Below the pieces are notes generated by a model, which searched no databases, was not told where the DNA came from, and was given only the letters and a program-made list of their open reading frames with translations. Both the position numbers and the translations under genes were made by a program. A DNA stretch of 64,000 nucleotides, taken from the NCBI RefSeq assembly GCF_052114085.1, contig NZ_JBFREB010000001.1:2976001-3040000 (forward strand), given 5' to 3'. This DNA comes from Leifsonia sp052114085 (GTDB lineage Bacteria; Actinomycetota; Actinomycetes; Actinomycetales; Microbacteriaceae). Every line of letters begins with the position of its first letter. The first letter of the stretch is position 1. Shown here one piece after another: positions 15,374-24,370 of this stretch.

Positions 15374-15434
15374 ATCGCTTCCTCACTTAATCCGCTGAAA
15401 CGCCGTCGTGGCGCGGACTAATCGAGGAAGCGAT
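15374..15434. repeat. Intergenic stem-loop, family B copy 1 (hutH-hutU gap)
   Basis: Arms ATCGCTTCCTC... and ...GAGGAAGCGAT give an 11-bp perfect outer stem, with an inner partly paired ACTTAATCCGC/GCGGACTAATC section. It begins 7 bases after the hutH stop and ends 26 bases before the hutU start. The left arm is identical to the copy at 25267. There is no U-tract. Confidence 0.8.
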
Positions 15435-15460
15435 GAATCGTCGAAAGGAAATCGAGAACG

Positions 15461-17161
15461 ATGGATGGAGCACGACCGGTTCGCGCTGCACGCGGCACGG
15501 AGCTCAGCGCCAAGAGCTGGCAGACGGAAGCGCCGCTGCGGATGCTGATGAACAACCTCGACCCCGAAGTCGCAGAACGGCCGGACGACCTCGTCGTCTA
15601 CGGCGGCACCGGGCGGGCGGCACGCAGCTGGGAGGCGTTCGATGCGATCGTCGCCACCCTCCGCGACCTGGAGGCGGACGAGACGCTGCTGGTGCAGTCC
15701 GGGAAGCCGGTCGGTGTGTTCCGTACCCACGAATGGGCGCCTCGCGTTCTCATCGCCAACTCCAACCTCGTCGGCGACTGGGCGACGTGGCCCGAGTTCC
15801 GCCGCCTGGAGGCGCTCGGGCTGACGATGTACGGCCAGATGACCGCCGGATCGTGGATCTACATCGGCTCGCAGGGCATCCTGCAGGGCACCTATGAGAC
15901 TTTCGGCGCGGTAGCGCGCAAGCTCGCCGCCCGGCAGGGTGGGTCCGACGAGCACAGTGGCGGGTCGCTCGCGGGCACTCTCACCCTGACCGGCGGATGC
16001 GGCGGCATGGGCGGGGCGCAGCCGCTCGCGGTCACGCTCAACGGGGGCGCCGTCCTGATCGTGGATGTGGACCGCTCCCGCCTGCAGCGCCGCGTCGACC
16101 ACGGCTACCTCGACGTGCTCGCCACCGACCTCGACGACGCCGTCGCGCAGGCGCTGGCCGCCAAGGATGCGGGTCGGGCCGTCTCCGTCGGAGTGGTGGG
16201 CAACGCCGCCGAGGTGTTCCCCGAGCTGCTGCGCCGCGGCGTTCCGATCGACATCGTGACCGACCAGACCAGCGCGCACGACCCGCTCTCGTACCTCCCC
16301 TCCGGCTATGGCGTCGCGGAGTGGCACGACCGTGCCGCCGCCGACCCCGAGCGGTTCACCGAGGACGCCCGCCGCTCGATGGCCGCCCAGGTCGAGGCGA
16401 TGGTCGGGTTCCAGGATGCCGGCGCCGAGGTGTTCGATTACGGCAACTCGATCCGCACGGAGGCGCAGTTGGGCGGCTACGATCGCGCGTTCGACTTCCC
16501 CGGCTTCGTCCCCGCCTACATCCGGCCCCTCTTCGCCGAGGGCAAAGGTCCGTTCCGCTGGGTGGCGCTGAGTGGCGATCCCGCCGACATCGCCGCGACC
16601 GACCGGGCCGTGCTGGAGCTGTTCCCGGAGGACGAGCACCTGCGACGCTGGATCACCCAGGCCGGCGAGAAGGTGCACTTCGAGGGCCTTCCGGCGCGCA
16701 TCTGCTGGCTGGGATACAAGGAGCGGCACCTCGCCGGGCTGCGGTTCAACGAGATGGTCGCCTCGGGCGAACTCTCCGCCCCGATCGTCATCGGCCGTGA
16801 CCACCTCGACTCGGGCTCGGTCGCCTCCCCGTACCGGGAGACCGAGTCGATGGCCGACGGCTCGGACGCCATCGCCGACTGGCCGCTGCTCAACGCGCTG
16901 CTGAACACCGCGTCCGGCGCGACCTGGGTGTCGCTGCACCACGGCGGCGGCGTCGGGATCGGACGCAGCATCCACGCGGGCCAGGTCGTCGTCGCCGACG
17001 GGACGCCGCTTGCCGCCGAGAAGATCGAGCGGGTGCTGACCAACGATCCGGGCACGGGCGTGATGCGGCATGTCGACGCCGGCTACGACCGCGCGGTGGA
17101 GGTCGCCGAGGAGCGCGGGCTGCGCATCCCGATGCGTGAGCAGACCGCGACGCGGCGATGA
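15461..17161 (+). CDS. hutU: Urocanate hydratase (urocanase)
   Basis: 566 residues, second step of histidine catabolism (urocanate to imidazolonepropionate), using tightly bound NAD+ as electrophile. Visible family marks are MLMNNLDPEVAERP near the start, the NAD-binding LTGGCGGMGGAQPLA around residue 175-190, and the catalytic-Cys segment ARICWLGYKERHLAG near 415. Length is normal for the family. The ATG at 15461 is preceded by AAAGGA at a rather long spacing. The 94-base hutH-hutU gap contains a family-B hairpin that could lower downstream expression. hutI overlaps its end by 4 bases (ATGA). Confidence 0.95.
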   Translation: MDGARPVRAARGTELSAKSWQTEAPLRMLMNNLDPEVAERPDDLVVYGGTGRAARSWEAFDAIVATLRDLEADETLLVQSGKPVGVFRTHEWAPRVLIANSNLVGDWATWPEFRRLEALGLTMYGQMTAGSWIYIGSQGILQGTYETFGAVARKLAARQGGSDEHSGGSLAGTLTLTGGCGGMGGAQPLAVTLNGGAVLIVDVDRSRLQRRVDHGYLDVLATDLDDAVAQALAAKDAGRAVSVGVVGNAAEVFPELLRRGVPIDIVTDQTSAHDPLSYLPSGYGVAEWHDRAAADPERFTEDARRSMAAQVEAMVGFQDAGAEVFDYGNSIRTEAQLGGYDRAFDFPGFVPAYIRPLFAEGKGPFRWVALSGDPADIAATDRAVLELFPEDEHLRRWITQAGEKVHFEGLPARICWLGYKERHLAGLRFNEMVASGELSAPIVIGRDHLDSGSVASPYRETESMADGSDAIADWPLLNALLNTASGATWVSLHHGGGVGIGRSIHAGQVVVADGTPLAAEKIERVLTNDPGTGVMRHVDAGYDRAVEVAEERGLRIPMREQTATRR

Positions 17162-18315
17162 CGGCGACCCTGGTCACCGGGATCGGCGAGCTGGTCACAT
17201 TCGATCCCGCGCATTCCGGACCACTCGGGCTGGTCGAGGACGCCGCGGTTCTGATGGTGGACGGCCACATCGCCTGGACAGGTCCGGCATCTTCGGCGCC
17301 GAACTCCGACGCCGACGCGGTGATTGAAGTCGATGGCGCGGCCGTGATCCCCGGCTTCGTGGACTCGCACACGCACCTCGTGTTCGCCGGTGACCGGGCC
17401 GCAGAATTCGAGGCGCGGATGGCGGGGCAGCCGTATACCGCGGGCGGAATACGCTCCACGGTCGCGGCGACGCGCACTGCGACGGATGACGCGCTGCGGT
17501 CACGGCTCGCCGGCTTCGTCGCCGAGCTCCGCACCCAGGGCACGACCACGTTCGAGGTCAAGAGCGGGTACGGGCTCACCGTCGCCGACGAGGAGCGGCT
17601 GCTCCGGCTGGCGCGCGAAGTGACCGACGAGACGACCTTTCTCGGCGCGCACGTCGTCCCGGACGAGTTCGCCGACGACTCCGACGCGTACACCGACCTT
17701 GTCACGGGCCCCATGCTCGATGCCTGCGCTCCGTACGCGCGCTGGATCGACGTGTTCTGCGAGACGGGTGCCTTCACGGTCGAACAGGCCCGCCGCATCC
17801 TGACCGCAGGTGCTGCTCGCGGGCTCGGTGTCCGCCTGCACGCCGCGCAACTCGGCCCGGGCGACGGTGTCGCTCTGGCGGTCGAACTGGATGCGGCGAG
17901 CGTCGACCACTGCACCTACCTGAGCGATGACGATGTGGAGCGGCTGGCCGCCTCCGACACCGTCGCGACGCTCCTCCCGGGCGTCGAGTTCTCGACCCGG
18001 CACCCGTACCCGTCGGGCCGACGGCTGCGGGATGCGGGAGCCACGATCGCGCTCGCGAGCGACTGCAACCCGGGTTCGTCCTTCACCTCGTCGATGCCGT
18101 TCTGCATCGCGCTGGCGGTGCGTGAATTGGGGCTCACTCCCGCCGAAGCGCTCGAGGCCGCCACCCGCGGCGGTGCGGCCGCGCTGCGCCGTGACGACGT
18201 CGGCCACCTCCGGGTGGGTGCCCGAGCCGACCTCGTCGTCCTGCACGCCCCCACCTACGTGCACCTCGCCTACCGTCCCGGCGTCCCCCTCGTCGCCCGC
18301 ACCCTCCACGCGTAG
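17158..18315 (+). CDS. hutI: Imidazolonepropionase
   Basis: 385 residues of the amidohydrolase superfamily; opens the imidazolone ring to give N-formimino-L-glutamate. The metal-site motifs are present: DSHTHLVFAGDR (HxH ~75-77), FEVKSGYGLT, GAHVVP, LHAAQLG, and the late Asp in LASDCNPGS (~300). Length is slightly short but complete. The ATG overlaps the hutU stop (ATGA), so translation is coupled. It is convergent with hutG, which completes the pathway. Confidence 0.95.
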   Translation: MTATLVTGIGELVTFDPAHSGPLGLVEDAAVLMVDGHIAWTGPASSAPNSDADAVIEVDGAAVIPGFVDSHTHLVFAGDRAAEFEARMAGQPYTAGGIRSTVAATRTATDDALRSRLAGFVAELRTQGTTTFEVKSGYGLTVADEERLLRLAREVTDETTFLGAHVVPDEFADDSDAYTDLVTGPMLDACAPYARWIDVFCETGAFTVEQARRILTAGAARGLGVRLHAAQLGPGDGVALAVELDAASVDHCTYLSDDDVERLAASDTVATLLPGVEFSTRHPYPSGRRLRDAGATIALASDCNPGSSFTSSMPFCIALAVRELGLTPAEALEAATRGGAAALRRDDVGHLRVGARADLVVLHAPTYVHLAYRPGVPLVARTLHA

Positions 18316-18338
18316 CTAGCCGCCGCTAGCGAGGGGGG

Positions 18339-19235
18339 TCAGCGGGAGGCGAGGCCGGCGGCGGCCTCGAGGACGAGGAGAGCGGCCAGACGGACGGTGC
18401 GGGCGTCGGGGGCGTCGGCGGTTGCGTCCACCTCGGCGATGTCGATCGAACGGACGAACGGGGATGCTGCCGCCAGGCGGGCGAACCGGCGCAGCTCCCA
18501 CGCAGCCAGGCCGCCGGGCACCGAGGCCGGGCACCCCGGGGCGACGGAACGGTCGCAGACGTCCACATCCAGGTCGACGTGAACCGGCCCGCCGGCCGAG
18601 CCGGCGATCTCCATCGCCTCCGCCATCACATCCTCGATCGACCGGGTGTGCAGTTCGCCGCGCGTGATCACCGTGATGCCGTGCTCTGCGGCCCGCCGCG
18701 CGTAGGCGGCCGAGTTGGCGAAGTCGGCGATGCCGATCTGCACGACTCGGCGGCCGTCCAGTCCGGACTCGAGCAGCTCGCGGACCGGTGAGCCGTTCGA
18801 CCTCCCATCGCGGAGATCGTGATGGGCGTCGAGAGTGATGAGACCGGCGGACGCCAGCTCGTCCCCCGCCGCACCGAGCGCGACCGGCACGGTGAGGGAG
18901 TTGTCGCCGCCGACCGCGACCGTCAGCCGCGACCGGCCGACGGCCTCCGCGACGGCGGCGGCCGCGCGCTCGCGCCCGTCCGGTCCGTCCGGCGATGTCA
19001 CGTCCCCCGCGTCCGCGAACCGCAGCGCCTCGACATCGAGCCCTGGAGCGAACGCCGAGTACCGGCGCAGGGCGTCCCGCACGGCTGCGGGAGTCGCGTG
19101 CGCGCCTGTCGGCGACAGCGACGTCTCATGGGTCGGGATGCCGATCAGCGTCAGATCGGCGCCGTCGGGCCCCAACGGCGGCCAGTCTCCGGCGCGCGGC
19201 CACAACGGATCGACGGACAGCCCTAGCTCGCTCAT
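18339..19235 (-). CDS. hutG: Formimidoglutamase (arginase/ureohydrolase family)
   Basis: 298 residues; hydrolyses N-formiminoglutamate to glutamate and formamide, last step of the four-enzyme hut route. The ureohydrolase Mn-site motifs are seen as AVGGDNSLT, TLDAHHDLRDG and HVDLDVDVCD, then APGCPASVPGG. The first motif has Asn where arginases have the metal-ligand His (GGDHS), a change I associate with this subgroup. The gene points towards hutI and has its own promoter: TAGGGT six bases before the ATG and a hut operator further upstream. Confidence 0.9.
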   Translation of the reverse strand: MSELGLSVDPLWPRAGDWPPLGPDGADLTLIGIPTHETSLSPTGAHATPAAVRDALRRYSAFAPGLDVEALRFADAGDVTSPDGPDGRERAAAAVAEAVGRSRLTVAVGGDNSLTVPVALGAAGDELASAGLITLDAHHDLRDGRSNGSPVRELLESGLDGRRVVQIGIADFANSAAYARRAAEHGITVITRGELHTRSIEDVMAEAMEIAGSAGGPVHVDLDVDVCDRSVAPGCPASVPGGLAAWELRRFARLAAASPFVRSIDIAEVDATADAPDARTVRLAALLVLEAAAGLASR

Positions 19236-19241
19236 ACCGCG

Positions 19242-19247
19242 ACCCTA
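19242..19247 (-). promoter_or_regulatory. -10 box (TAGGGT) of hutG, leaderless arrangement
   Basis: On the minus strand TAGGGT is followed by exactly six bases and the hutG ATG, with no ribosome site. The hut operator is centred about 62 bases upstream of the start. Confidence 0.55.
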
Positions 19248-19289
19248 GCGATGCGGGAGGCGGGCGCGGCGGACGGCGGACGTCCACCC

Positions 19290-19305
19290 GTCTGGGATTC
19301 CGGAC
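19290..19305. promoter_or_regulatory. hut operator 2 (GTCTGGGATTCCGGAC)
   Basis: It differs from operator 1 (13763) at one central base and is centred 62-63 bases from the hutG start, almost the same distance as operator 1 from hutH. Confidence 0.75.
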
Positions 19306-19323
19306 GTCCCGCCGCCGCACCGC

Positions 19324-22300
19324 TCAGATCTGGGAGCCGCCTGCCGGCCGCGTGAACACGGGAGGCTCGGGGTTCTCCGGCGACCGACCGCCGTCGGACG
19401 GCCCGTCGCCCGACGGCCCGTCGCCTGACGGCCCATCCGCTCCACCCGAGCCGCTGCCGGGCGTGCCGTCCCCGCCGCCGAGGTCCGCATCCTTCGCCGC
19501 CCTCCGCGCCGACTTGCGCTCGCGGCGCCCCTCGACGAGGTTGTACAGCGTCGGGAGCACGACCAACGTGAGTACGGTCGACGAGATCAGACCGCCGATC
19601 ACAACGATCGCGAGCGGCTGCGAGATGAAGCCGCCGTGCCCGGTCAGCCCGATCGCCAACGGGGTCAGTGCCGCGATCGTGGCCAAGGCCGTCATCAGAA
19701 TCGGCCGGAGTCGTCGGGACGCGCCGTGCGCGACGGCGTCGGCCACACTGAGCCCACGCTGTCGGTACTGGTTGACCAGGTCGATGAGCACGATCGCGTT
19801 CGTCACCACGATGCCGATGAGCATCAGCAGTCCGATGAGCGACGCCACGCCCAGCGGGATGCCGGAAACGAGCTGCAGCAGGATGGCACCGGTCGCAGCG
19901 AACGGCACCGACACCAGCAGCTCCAGCGGTTGACGCAGGGATCGGAACGTGGCCACCATCACGATGTAGACGATCAGGATGGCCGCGAGCAGGGCGAGCC
20001 CGAGCTGCGAGAACGCATCCGACTGGCTGGATGAGACACCGCCGATCTTCGCCGTCGCTCCCTCCGGCAAGTCGGCCGCCTTGAGCGACGCCGTCACATC
20101 CGCGTTGGCCGTGGTCAGGTTGTCCGTCGCGGGTGTCGCCGTCACGCTCGCGGTACGGAGACCGCGCTGAGTGGTGACCGTCGCCGGCCCCTTGACCTCC
20201 TTGACCGCGGCAAGGCTGTCGAGCGGGACCACGCCCGTGACGGTCGGGATGGGCAGCTGAGCCAGACCCGCGACAGTCGTCGGCGGGTTGTCGCTCTGCA
20301 GGTAGATCTTCAGGGTCGTGTTGTCGATGGCAACCGAACCGGCCTGCGTCGGCTGCATCGCCTGCGACACGAGGGTGCCGACGGCGACCTCGCTGAGACC
20401 GGCCGCGGCGGCCTTCGACCGGTCGACCTCGACGGCGACGTACGGCAGCGACGCACTCAGATTGGAGGTGACCTGCTTCAACGAGGACTTCTTGTCCAGC
20501 TGCGCGACCACCGAATCCGTCGCCTTCTGCAAATCCTCGTTGCTGCTCGCGGTGATGTCCACCTCGATGTCGCTCGAACCTCCGAAGCCGCTGGAGGTCG
20601 AGAGCGTGATCTCGCCCTGGTCCTTGATGCCGGCGATCTCGTCCGAGATCGTGTTCTGCAGTTTCGCCTGGTCGGCGTTCGGGTCGGTGGTGATCGAGAA
20701 CGTCGTGCCGCCGCTGCCGCCGGTGAACGCGTCGCGCAGCGACGATCCACTGGATCCGATCGAGACCTGCACGGTCTTGACGCCCGCGGTGTCGAGCAGC
20801 TTCTGCTCCACAACCTTCGCCGCGTCGTCCTTCGCCTGCAGGCTCGCGCCCGGGTCGAGGGTCTGTGTGACGGTCAGCGAGTTCTGGCCGCTCGATCCGA
20901 GGAAGTTCGTCTTCAGCAGCGGCACCGAGAAGAACGTCAGCACCAGCACGACGGCTGCAGCGACGATGGTCAACCACGAGTGCCTGAGGGTCCAGCGGAT
21001 GATCGGCAGGTATCCGGCCTGCAGCCGTGACGGGTGCTCGAGCTCGTCGACGCCGCTGGTCGTCGCCTCGTCCACCGAGAGGTGCGCCGACTCGACGTCG
21101 GAGCCGCCCTCGTGCTTGTGCGCCTTCGGCGCGCGCAGGAACCAGTAGGCGAGCACCGGGACGATCGTGAGCGCGACGAGCAGCGACGACAACAGCGCGA
21201 TCGTGACCGTCACGGCGAACGGGCGGAACAGCTCCCCGGTCACGTCACCGACGAACGCCAGCGGCAGGAACACCGCAACGGTCGTGATCGTGGAGGCGGT
21301 GATCGCGCCGGCGACCTCCCGCACAGCCCGCACGATGGTGACCGCCCGGTCGGAGCCCGCCACCAGTTGCCGCTTGATGTTCTCGATGACGACGATGGAG
21401 TCGTCCACCACGCGTCCGATCGCGATCGTGAGCGCGCCGAGCGTGATGATGTTGAGCGTGTAGCCGGAGGCCCACATCACGATGAACGTGATGAGCACAC
21501 TCGTGGGGATGGAGATGACCGTCACCAGCGTCGAGCGGATCGACAACAGGAACACCAGGATGACGATGACGGCCATCGCGAGGCCGAGCAGACCCTCTTC
21601 GGTGAGGGAGTTGATCGACTGGGTGATGAACGGCGCCTGGTCGAAGACGACCGTGACCTTCGCGTCGGAGCCGAGCTTCGACTCCAGGTCCGGGATGAGC
21701 TTGGTGACCTCGTGCGAGACCTCGACCGTATTGGCCGAGGGCAGCTTGGTGACGGCGATGGTCAGTGCCGGCTTGCCGTCCACCCGCGACAGCGAGGTGA
21801 TCGGGTCGTCGGTCTCGGCGACGGTCGCGACGGACCCGATCGTCGCCGGGGTGGTGGGGGCGACGACGGTGGCCGCGCCCGCTCCCGCGCCCGCTGCGCC
21901 GCCGACGCCAGCCTTGCCCGCACCGGCGGCACCGCCGGCACTCGCACCCGCCGACCGCACCAGGGGCAGCCCGGCGATCTCGTCAACCGAGTTCACCTGG
22001 GTGCCCGACTGGATGGACAGCGTCTTGCCGTCCTCGGTGATGGCGCCGCCCGGGATGAGCACGCCGCTCTGCTGCAGCGCATCCTTGATCGCCGAGGTCG
22101 ACGCGCCGGCGGCCGCCAGCTTCGCCGGGTCGGGCGTGATCGTGATGCGCCGGCCCACCTCGCCGACGAGCTGGGCGTCGTTGACGCCCTTCAGATCCTT
22201 GATGTCCGGCAGCACCAGCTTCGTGATGTCGTCGCCCAGTTTGCGCTGGTCGCTCCCGCCGGTGACGGCGAGCTGGATGACCGGCAGATCGTCGATGCTT

Positions 22301-22692
22301 CCGGAGAGCACTTGCGGCTCGACCCCCGACGGGAGGGTCGACTTGATGCGGTTGATCGCCTGGTCGATCTTCTGCTCGGCGGTCGCCAGGTCGGTCCCGT
22401 AGGTGAACTTCACGGTGATGATCGACTGGTTCGTGCTGCTGACCGCTGACGTGCTGTCGAGGTCCGGAACGCCCTGGATCGCCGCCTCCACCGGGGTGCT
22501 GACGTCGTTGTTCACGACCTCCGGCGAAGCACCGGGGTAGCTGGAGAGCACCACGAGCTGGGGGAAGGAGATCGACGGGATGAGCTCCTGCTTGAGGTTG
22601 CTGAGCGCGAGTCCGCCGAAAATCGCTGCGACGATCGTCACGAGCGCGATCAGAGCGCGATTCTTCATGCTGAGGACAGCCAGGAAATGCAC
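19324..22692 (-). CDS. RND-superfamily efflux pump (AcrB/SwrC-like, HAE1 type)
   Basis: 1122 residues, a full-length HAE1-type RND transporter: a first membrane helix near the N-terminus (RALIALVTIVAAIFGGLAL), a large extracytoplasmic porter domain, a helix bundle, a second porter domain and a C-terminal helix bundle, with the GRVVDDSIVVIEN signature of this family near residue 420. It exports hydrophobic compounds by proton antiport. The start is GTG at 22692 with AGGGG nine bases upstream. A C-terminal cytoplasmic tail of ~45 residues is rich in Gly/Ser/Asp (GDGPSGDGPS repeats). A Gly/Ala/Pro-rich insert sits near residues 245-285. No membrane-fusion or outer-membrane partner is nearby, as expected in a Gram-positive. 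Confidence 0.92.
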   Translation of the reverse strand: MHFLAVLSMKNRALIALVTIVAAIFGGLALSNLKQELIPSISFPQLVVLSSYPGASPEVVNNDVSTPVEAAIQGVPDLDSTSAVSSTNQSIITVKFTYGTDLATAEQKIDQAINRIKSTLPSGVEPQVLSGSIDDLPVIQLAVTGGSDQRKLGDDITKLVLPDIKDLKGVNDAQLVGEVGRRITITPDPAKLAAAGASTSAIKDALQQSGVLIPGGAITEDGKTLSIQSGTQVNSVDEIAGLPLVRSAGASAGGAAGAGKAGVGGAAGAGAGAATVVAPTTPATIGSVATVAETDDPITSLSRVDGKPALTIAVTKLPSANTVEVSHEVTKLIPDLESKLGSDAKVTVVFDQAPFITQSINSLTEEGLLGLAMAVIVILVFLLSIRSTLVTVISIPTSVLITFIVMWASGYTLNIITLGALTIAIGRVVDDSIVVIENIKRQLVAGSDRAVTIVRAVREVAGAITASTITTVAVFLPLAFVGDVTGELFRPFAVTVTIALLSSLLVALTIVPVLAYWFLRAPKAHKHEGGSDVESAHLSVDEATTSGVDELEHPSRLQAGYLPIIRWTLRHSWLTIVAAAVVLVLTFFSVPLLKTNFLGSSGQNSLTVTQTLDPGASLQAKDDAAKVVEQKLLDTAGVKTVQVSIGSSGSSLRDAFTGGSGGTTFSITTDPNADQAKLQNTISDEIAGIKDQGEITLSTSSGFGGSSDIEVDITASSNEDLQKATDSVVAQLDKKSSLKQVTSNLSASLPYVAVEVDRSKAAAAGLSEVAVGTLVSQAMQPTQAGSVAIDNTTLKIYLQSDNPPTTVAGLAQLPIPTVTGVVPLDSLAAVKEVKGPATVTTQRGLRTASVTATPATDNLTTANADVTASLKAADLPEGATAKIGGVSSSQSDAFSQLGLALLAAILIVYIVMVATFRSLRQPLELLVSVPFAATGAILLQLVSGIPLGVASLIGLLMLIGIVVTNAIVLIDLVNQYRQRGLSVADAVAHGASRRLRPILMTALATIAALTPLAIGLTGHGGFISQPLAIVVIGGLISSTVLTLVVLPTLYNLVEGRRERKSARRAAKDADLGGGDGTPGSGSGGADGPSGDGPSGDGPSDGGRSPENPEPPVFTRPAGGSQI

Positions 22693-22828
22693 GGGGGTTC
22701 CCCTCGAGGGACGGGTTGCAGGACGTGCGACACCGGTGGCGCACGCAAAGTATGTCAGGAGAGGGTGGGCGCTCTCTTCATGCCCAGGTACGACATCCTG
22801 CTACTCCCCGGGGAGTCCCGCCCGGGAG

Positions 22829-24307
22829 TCAGACCACGCTGGGAAGCGCTCCCTGGTCGAAGTAGGGCACCGGCTCGTTGGCCGCGACAGCCCAGGCGCC
22901 GGACAGGGCGGTGAAGGCGCGCTCGTACTCCTCCGGCGTGTACGTGATCGGGATGCGGAGGAAGCGCTCGAAGGCACCGTCGATCCCGAACCGGGGTCCG
23001 GCCGCGATCAGCAGACCATGACCGCGTGCGGCGAGCGCCAGCGCCGAGCTGACGGGGGCCCCGATGCCCACCCACGCGGTGAGGCCGCCGTGCTGTACGG
23101 GCATCGACCAGTCGGGGAACCGCTCCGCCACGAGCCGGCGGACCGTCTCCCGGCCATCCCGGAGCTGCTCGCGCCGCTCCTCCATGATCTCGTCGAGCTG
23201 GGGCACCAGCCGCGCGACGACCAACTGCTCGATCACCGGAGTGCCGAGGTCGGTCGCCGGCTTGGCCGCGATCAGGCGCTGGATGTGGGACCGCTCGGCG
23301 CGGATCCAGCCGATCCGGAGTCCGCCCCACAGCGTCTTGCTCGCCGAGCCGATCATGATGATCGGCGCACCCGGCGATGCGGGGTCCGCGTACCGCGGCA
23401 TCGGCAGGTATTCTCCGACGCGGTCGATGTCGAGTTCTGCCGTGGTCTCGTCCGCCACCACGATGGCGCCGTGACCGGCGGCGGCGGCCAGCACACGCTC
23501 CCGCGTCTCCGGCGACATGGAGGCGCCGGTCGGGTTGTGGAAGTCGGGGATGAGGTAGGCCAGCGCCGGATTGGCGCGATGGAACGTCTGCTCGATCGCG
23601 TCCGCATCCCATCCATCGTTCTGCTCGCCGAGGCGGTGCGGTCCCTCCTCGGGCGCGGTGACGGTGATGGGAACCAGCCGGGCTCCGGCCAGGCGGATCG
23701 CCTCGATCGCGTGCGGGTAGGTGGGCACCTCGATGACGACGCGGTCACCGCGCTGCAGGAACGTGCGTGCGATGAGCGCGATGGCCTGCTGCGCGCCCAC
23801 GGTGACCAGGATCTGGTCCGGATCGGTGGGGAGCCCGCGGCGGGTGTACCGGTCGGCGATCTCTCCGCGGAGGTGCGGCAGGCCCACCGGGTCGTAGCCG
23901 GGTTCGGAGAGGAAGCGGGGCAGGTCCTCGGCGGCGGCTCGCGCTGCGGCCGCGAGCGAGGAGGCTGCGGGGAGGGACGCCTTGGTGAAGTCGAGCATCC
24001 CCTCGCCCCCGACGGCCGGGAGCGGGAGTGTCCGGCCCGGCAACCGCGTGACGCTCCCCGAGCCGCGCACGCTGTCGACGAACCCGGCCTCGCGCAGCTG
24101 GCGGTAGGCTGCCGCGACCGTCGTCCGGCTCAGTTCGAGGCGCCCGGCGAGGTCGCGTTCGGCCGGCAGGCGCGTTCCGATCGGGATGCGACCGTCGAGC
24201 ACCAGCAGGCGGATGCGGTCGGCGAGCGCCTGGTAGCCTGCGGCGCTCGTCCGCCACGCTCCGAGGAGGTTCTCGAGCGAGCGGGCGGTGAGCTGAGCAT
24301 CCGACAT
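22829..24307 (-). CDS. MocR-type regulator (GntR winged helix fused to PLP aminotransferase fold), YczR-like
   Basis: 492 residues. The N-terminal winged helix (~20-90) includes LPAERDLAGRLELSRTTVAAAYRQL. A fold-type I aminotransferase domain follows, with the PLP lysine in GSASKTLWGG (~325) and NPTGA. MocR proteins sense a ligand or PLP through the aminotransferase domain. The ATG at 24307 begins the conserved N-terminus, though no good ribosome site precedes it. It is divergent from a YczE-like membrane gene with 63 bp between starts; this regulator/YczE pairing is known from actinobacteria, so the membrane gene is the expected target. Confidence 0.88.
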   Translation of the reverse strand: MSDAQLTARSLENLLGAWRTSAAGYQALADRIRLLVLDGRIPIGTRLPAERDLAGRLELSRTTVAAAYRQLREAGFVDSVRGSGSVTRLPGRTLPLPAVGGEGMLDFTKASLPAASSLAAAARAAAEDLPRFLSEPGYDPVGLPHLRGEIADRYTRRGLPTDPDQILVTVGAQQAIALIARTFLQRGDRVVIEVPTYPHAIEAIRLAGARLVPITVTAPEEGPHRLGEQNDGWDADAIEQTFHRANPALAYLIPDFHNPTGASMSPETRERVLAAAAGHGAIVVADETTAELDIDRVGEYLPMPRYADPASPGAPIIMIGSASKTLWGGLRIGWIRAERSHIQRLIAAKPATDLGTPVIEQLVVARLVPQLDEIMEERREQLRDGRETVRRLVAERFPDWSMPVQHGGLTAWVGIGAPVSSALALAARGHGLLIAAGPRFGIDGAFERFLRIPITYTPEEYERAFTALSGAWAVAANEPVPYFDQGALPSVV

Positions 24308-24324
24308 GCAGGCCACTTTAGGCG

Positions 24325-24362
24325 AATTGGCATCTTGCCGCCAGTCCAATTGTCGCGATTGG
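24325..24362. promoter_or_regulatory. CCAAT/ATTGG repeats between the MocR gene and yczE-like gene
   Basis: AATTGG (24325-24330) and CCAATT (24346-24351) form an inverted repeat 15 bases apart, followed by ATTGG (24358-24362) and ATTG. Several half-sites in a 63-bp divergent gap suit a MocR operator; inferred. Confidence 0.55.
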
Positions 24363-24370
24363 ATTGTGTC

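Noticed and set aside
18314..18329. GCTAGC-CGCC-GCTAGC hairpin between hutI and hutG
   Set aside because: The 6-bp stem is made of self-palindromic halves and is too short to claim as a terminator.
22580..24370. Long plus-strand frame antisense to the RND/MocR region running into the YczE-like gene
   Set aside because: Only the part from 24371 has membrane-protein character and a plausible start; the upstream part is arginine-rich shadow sequence.
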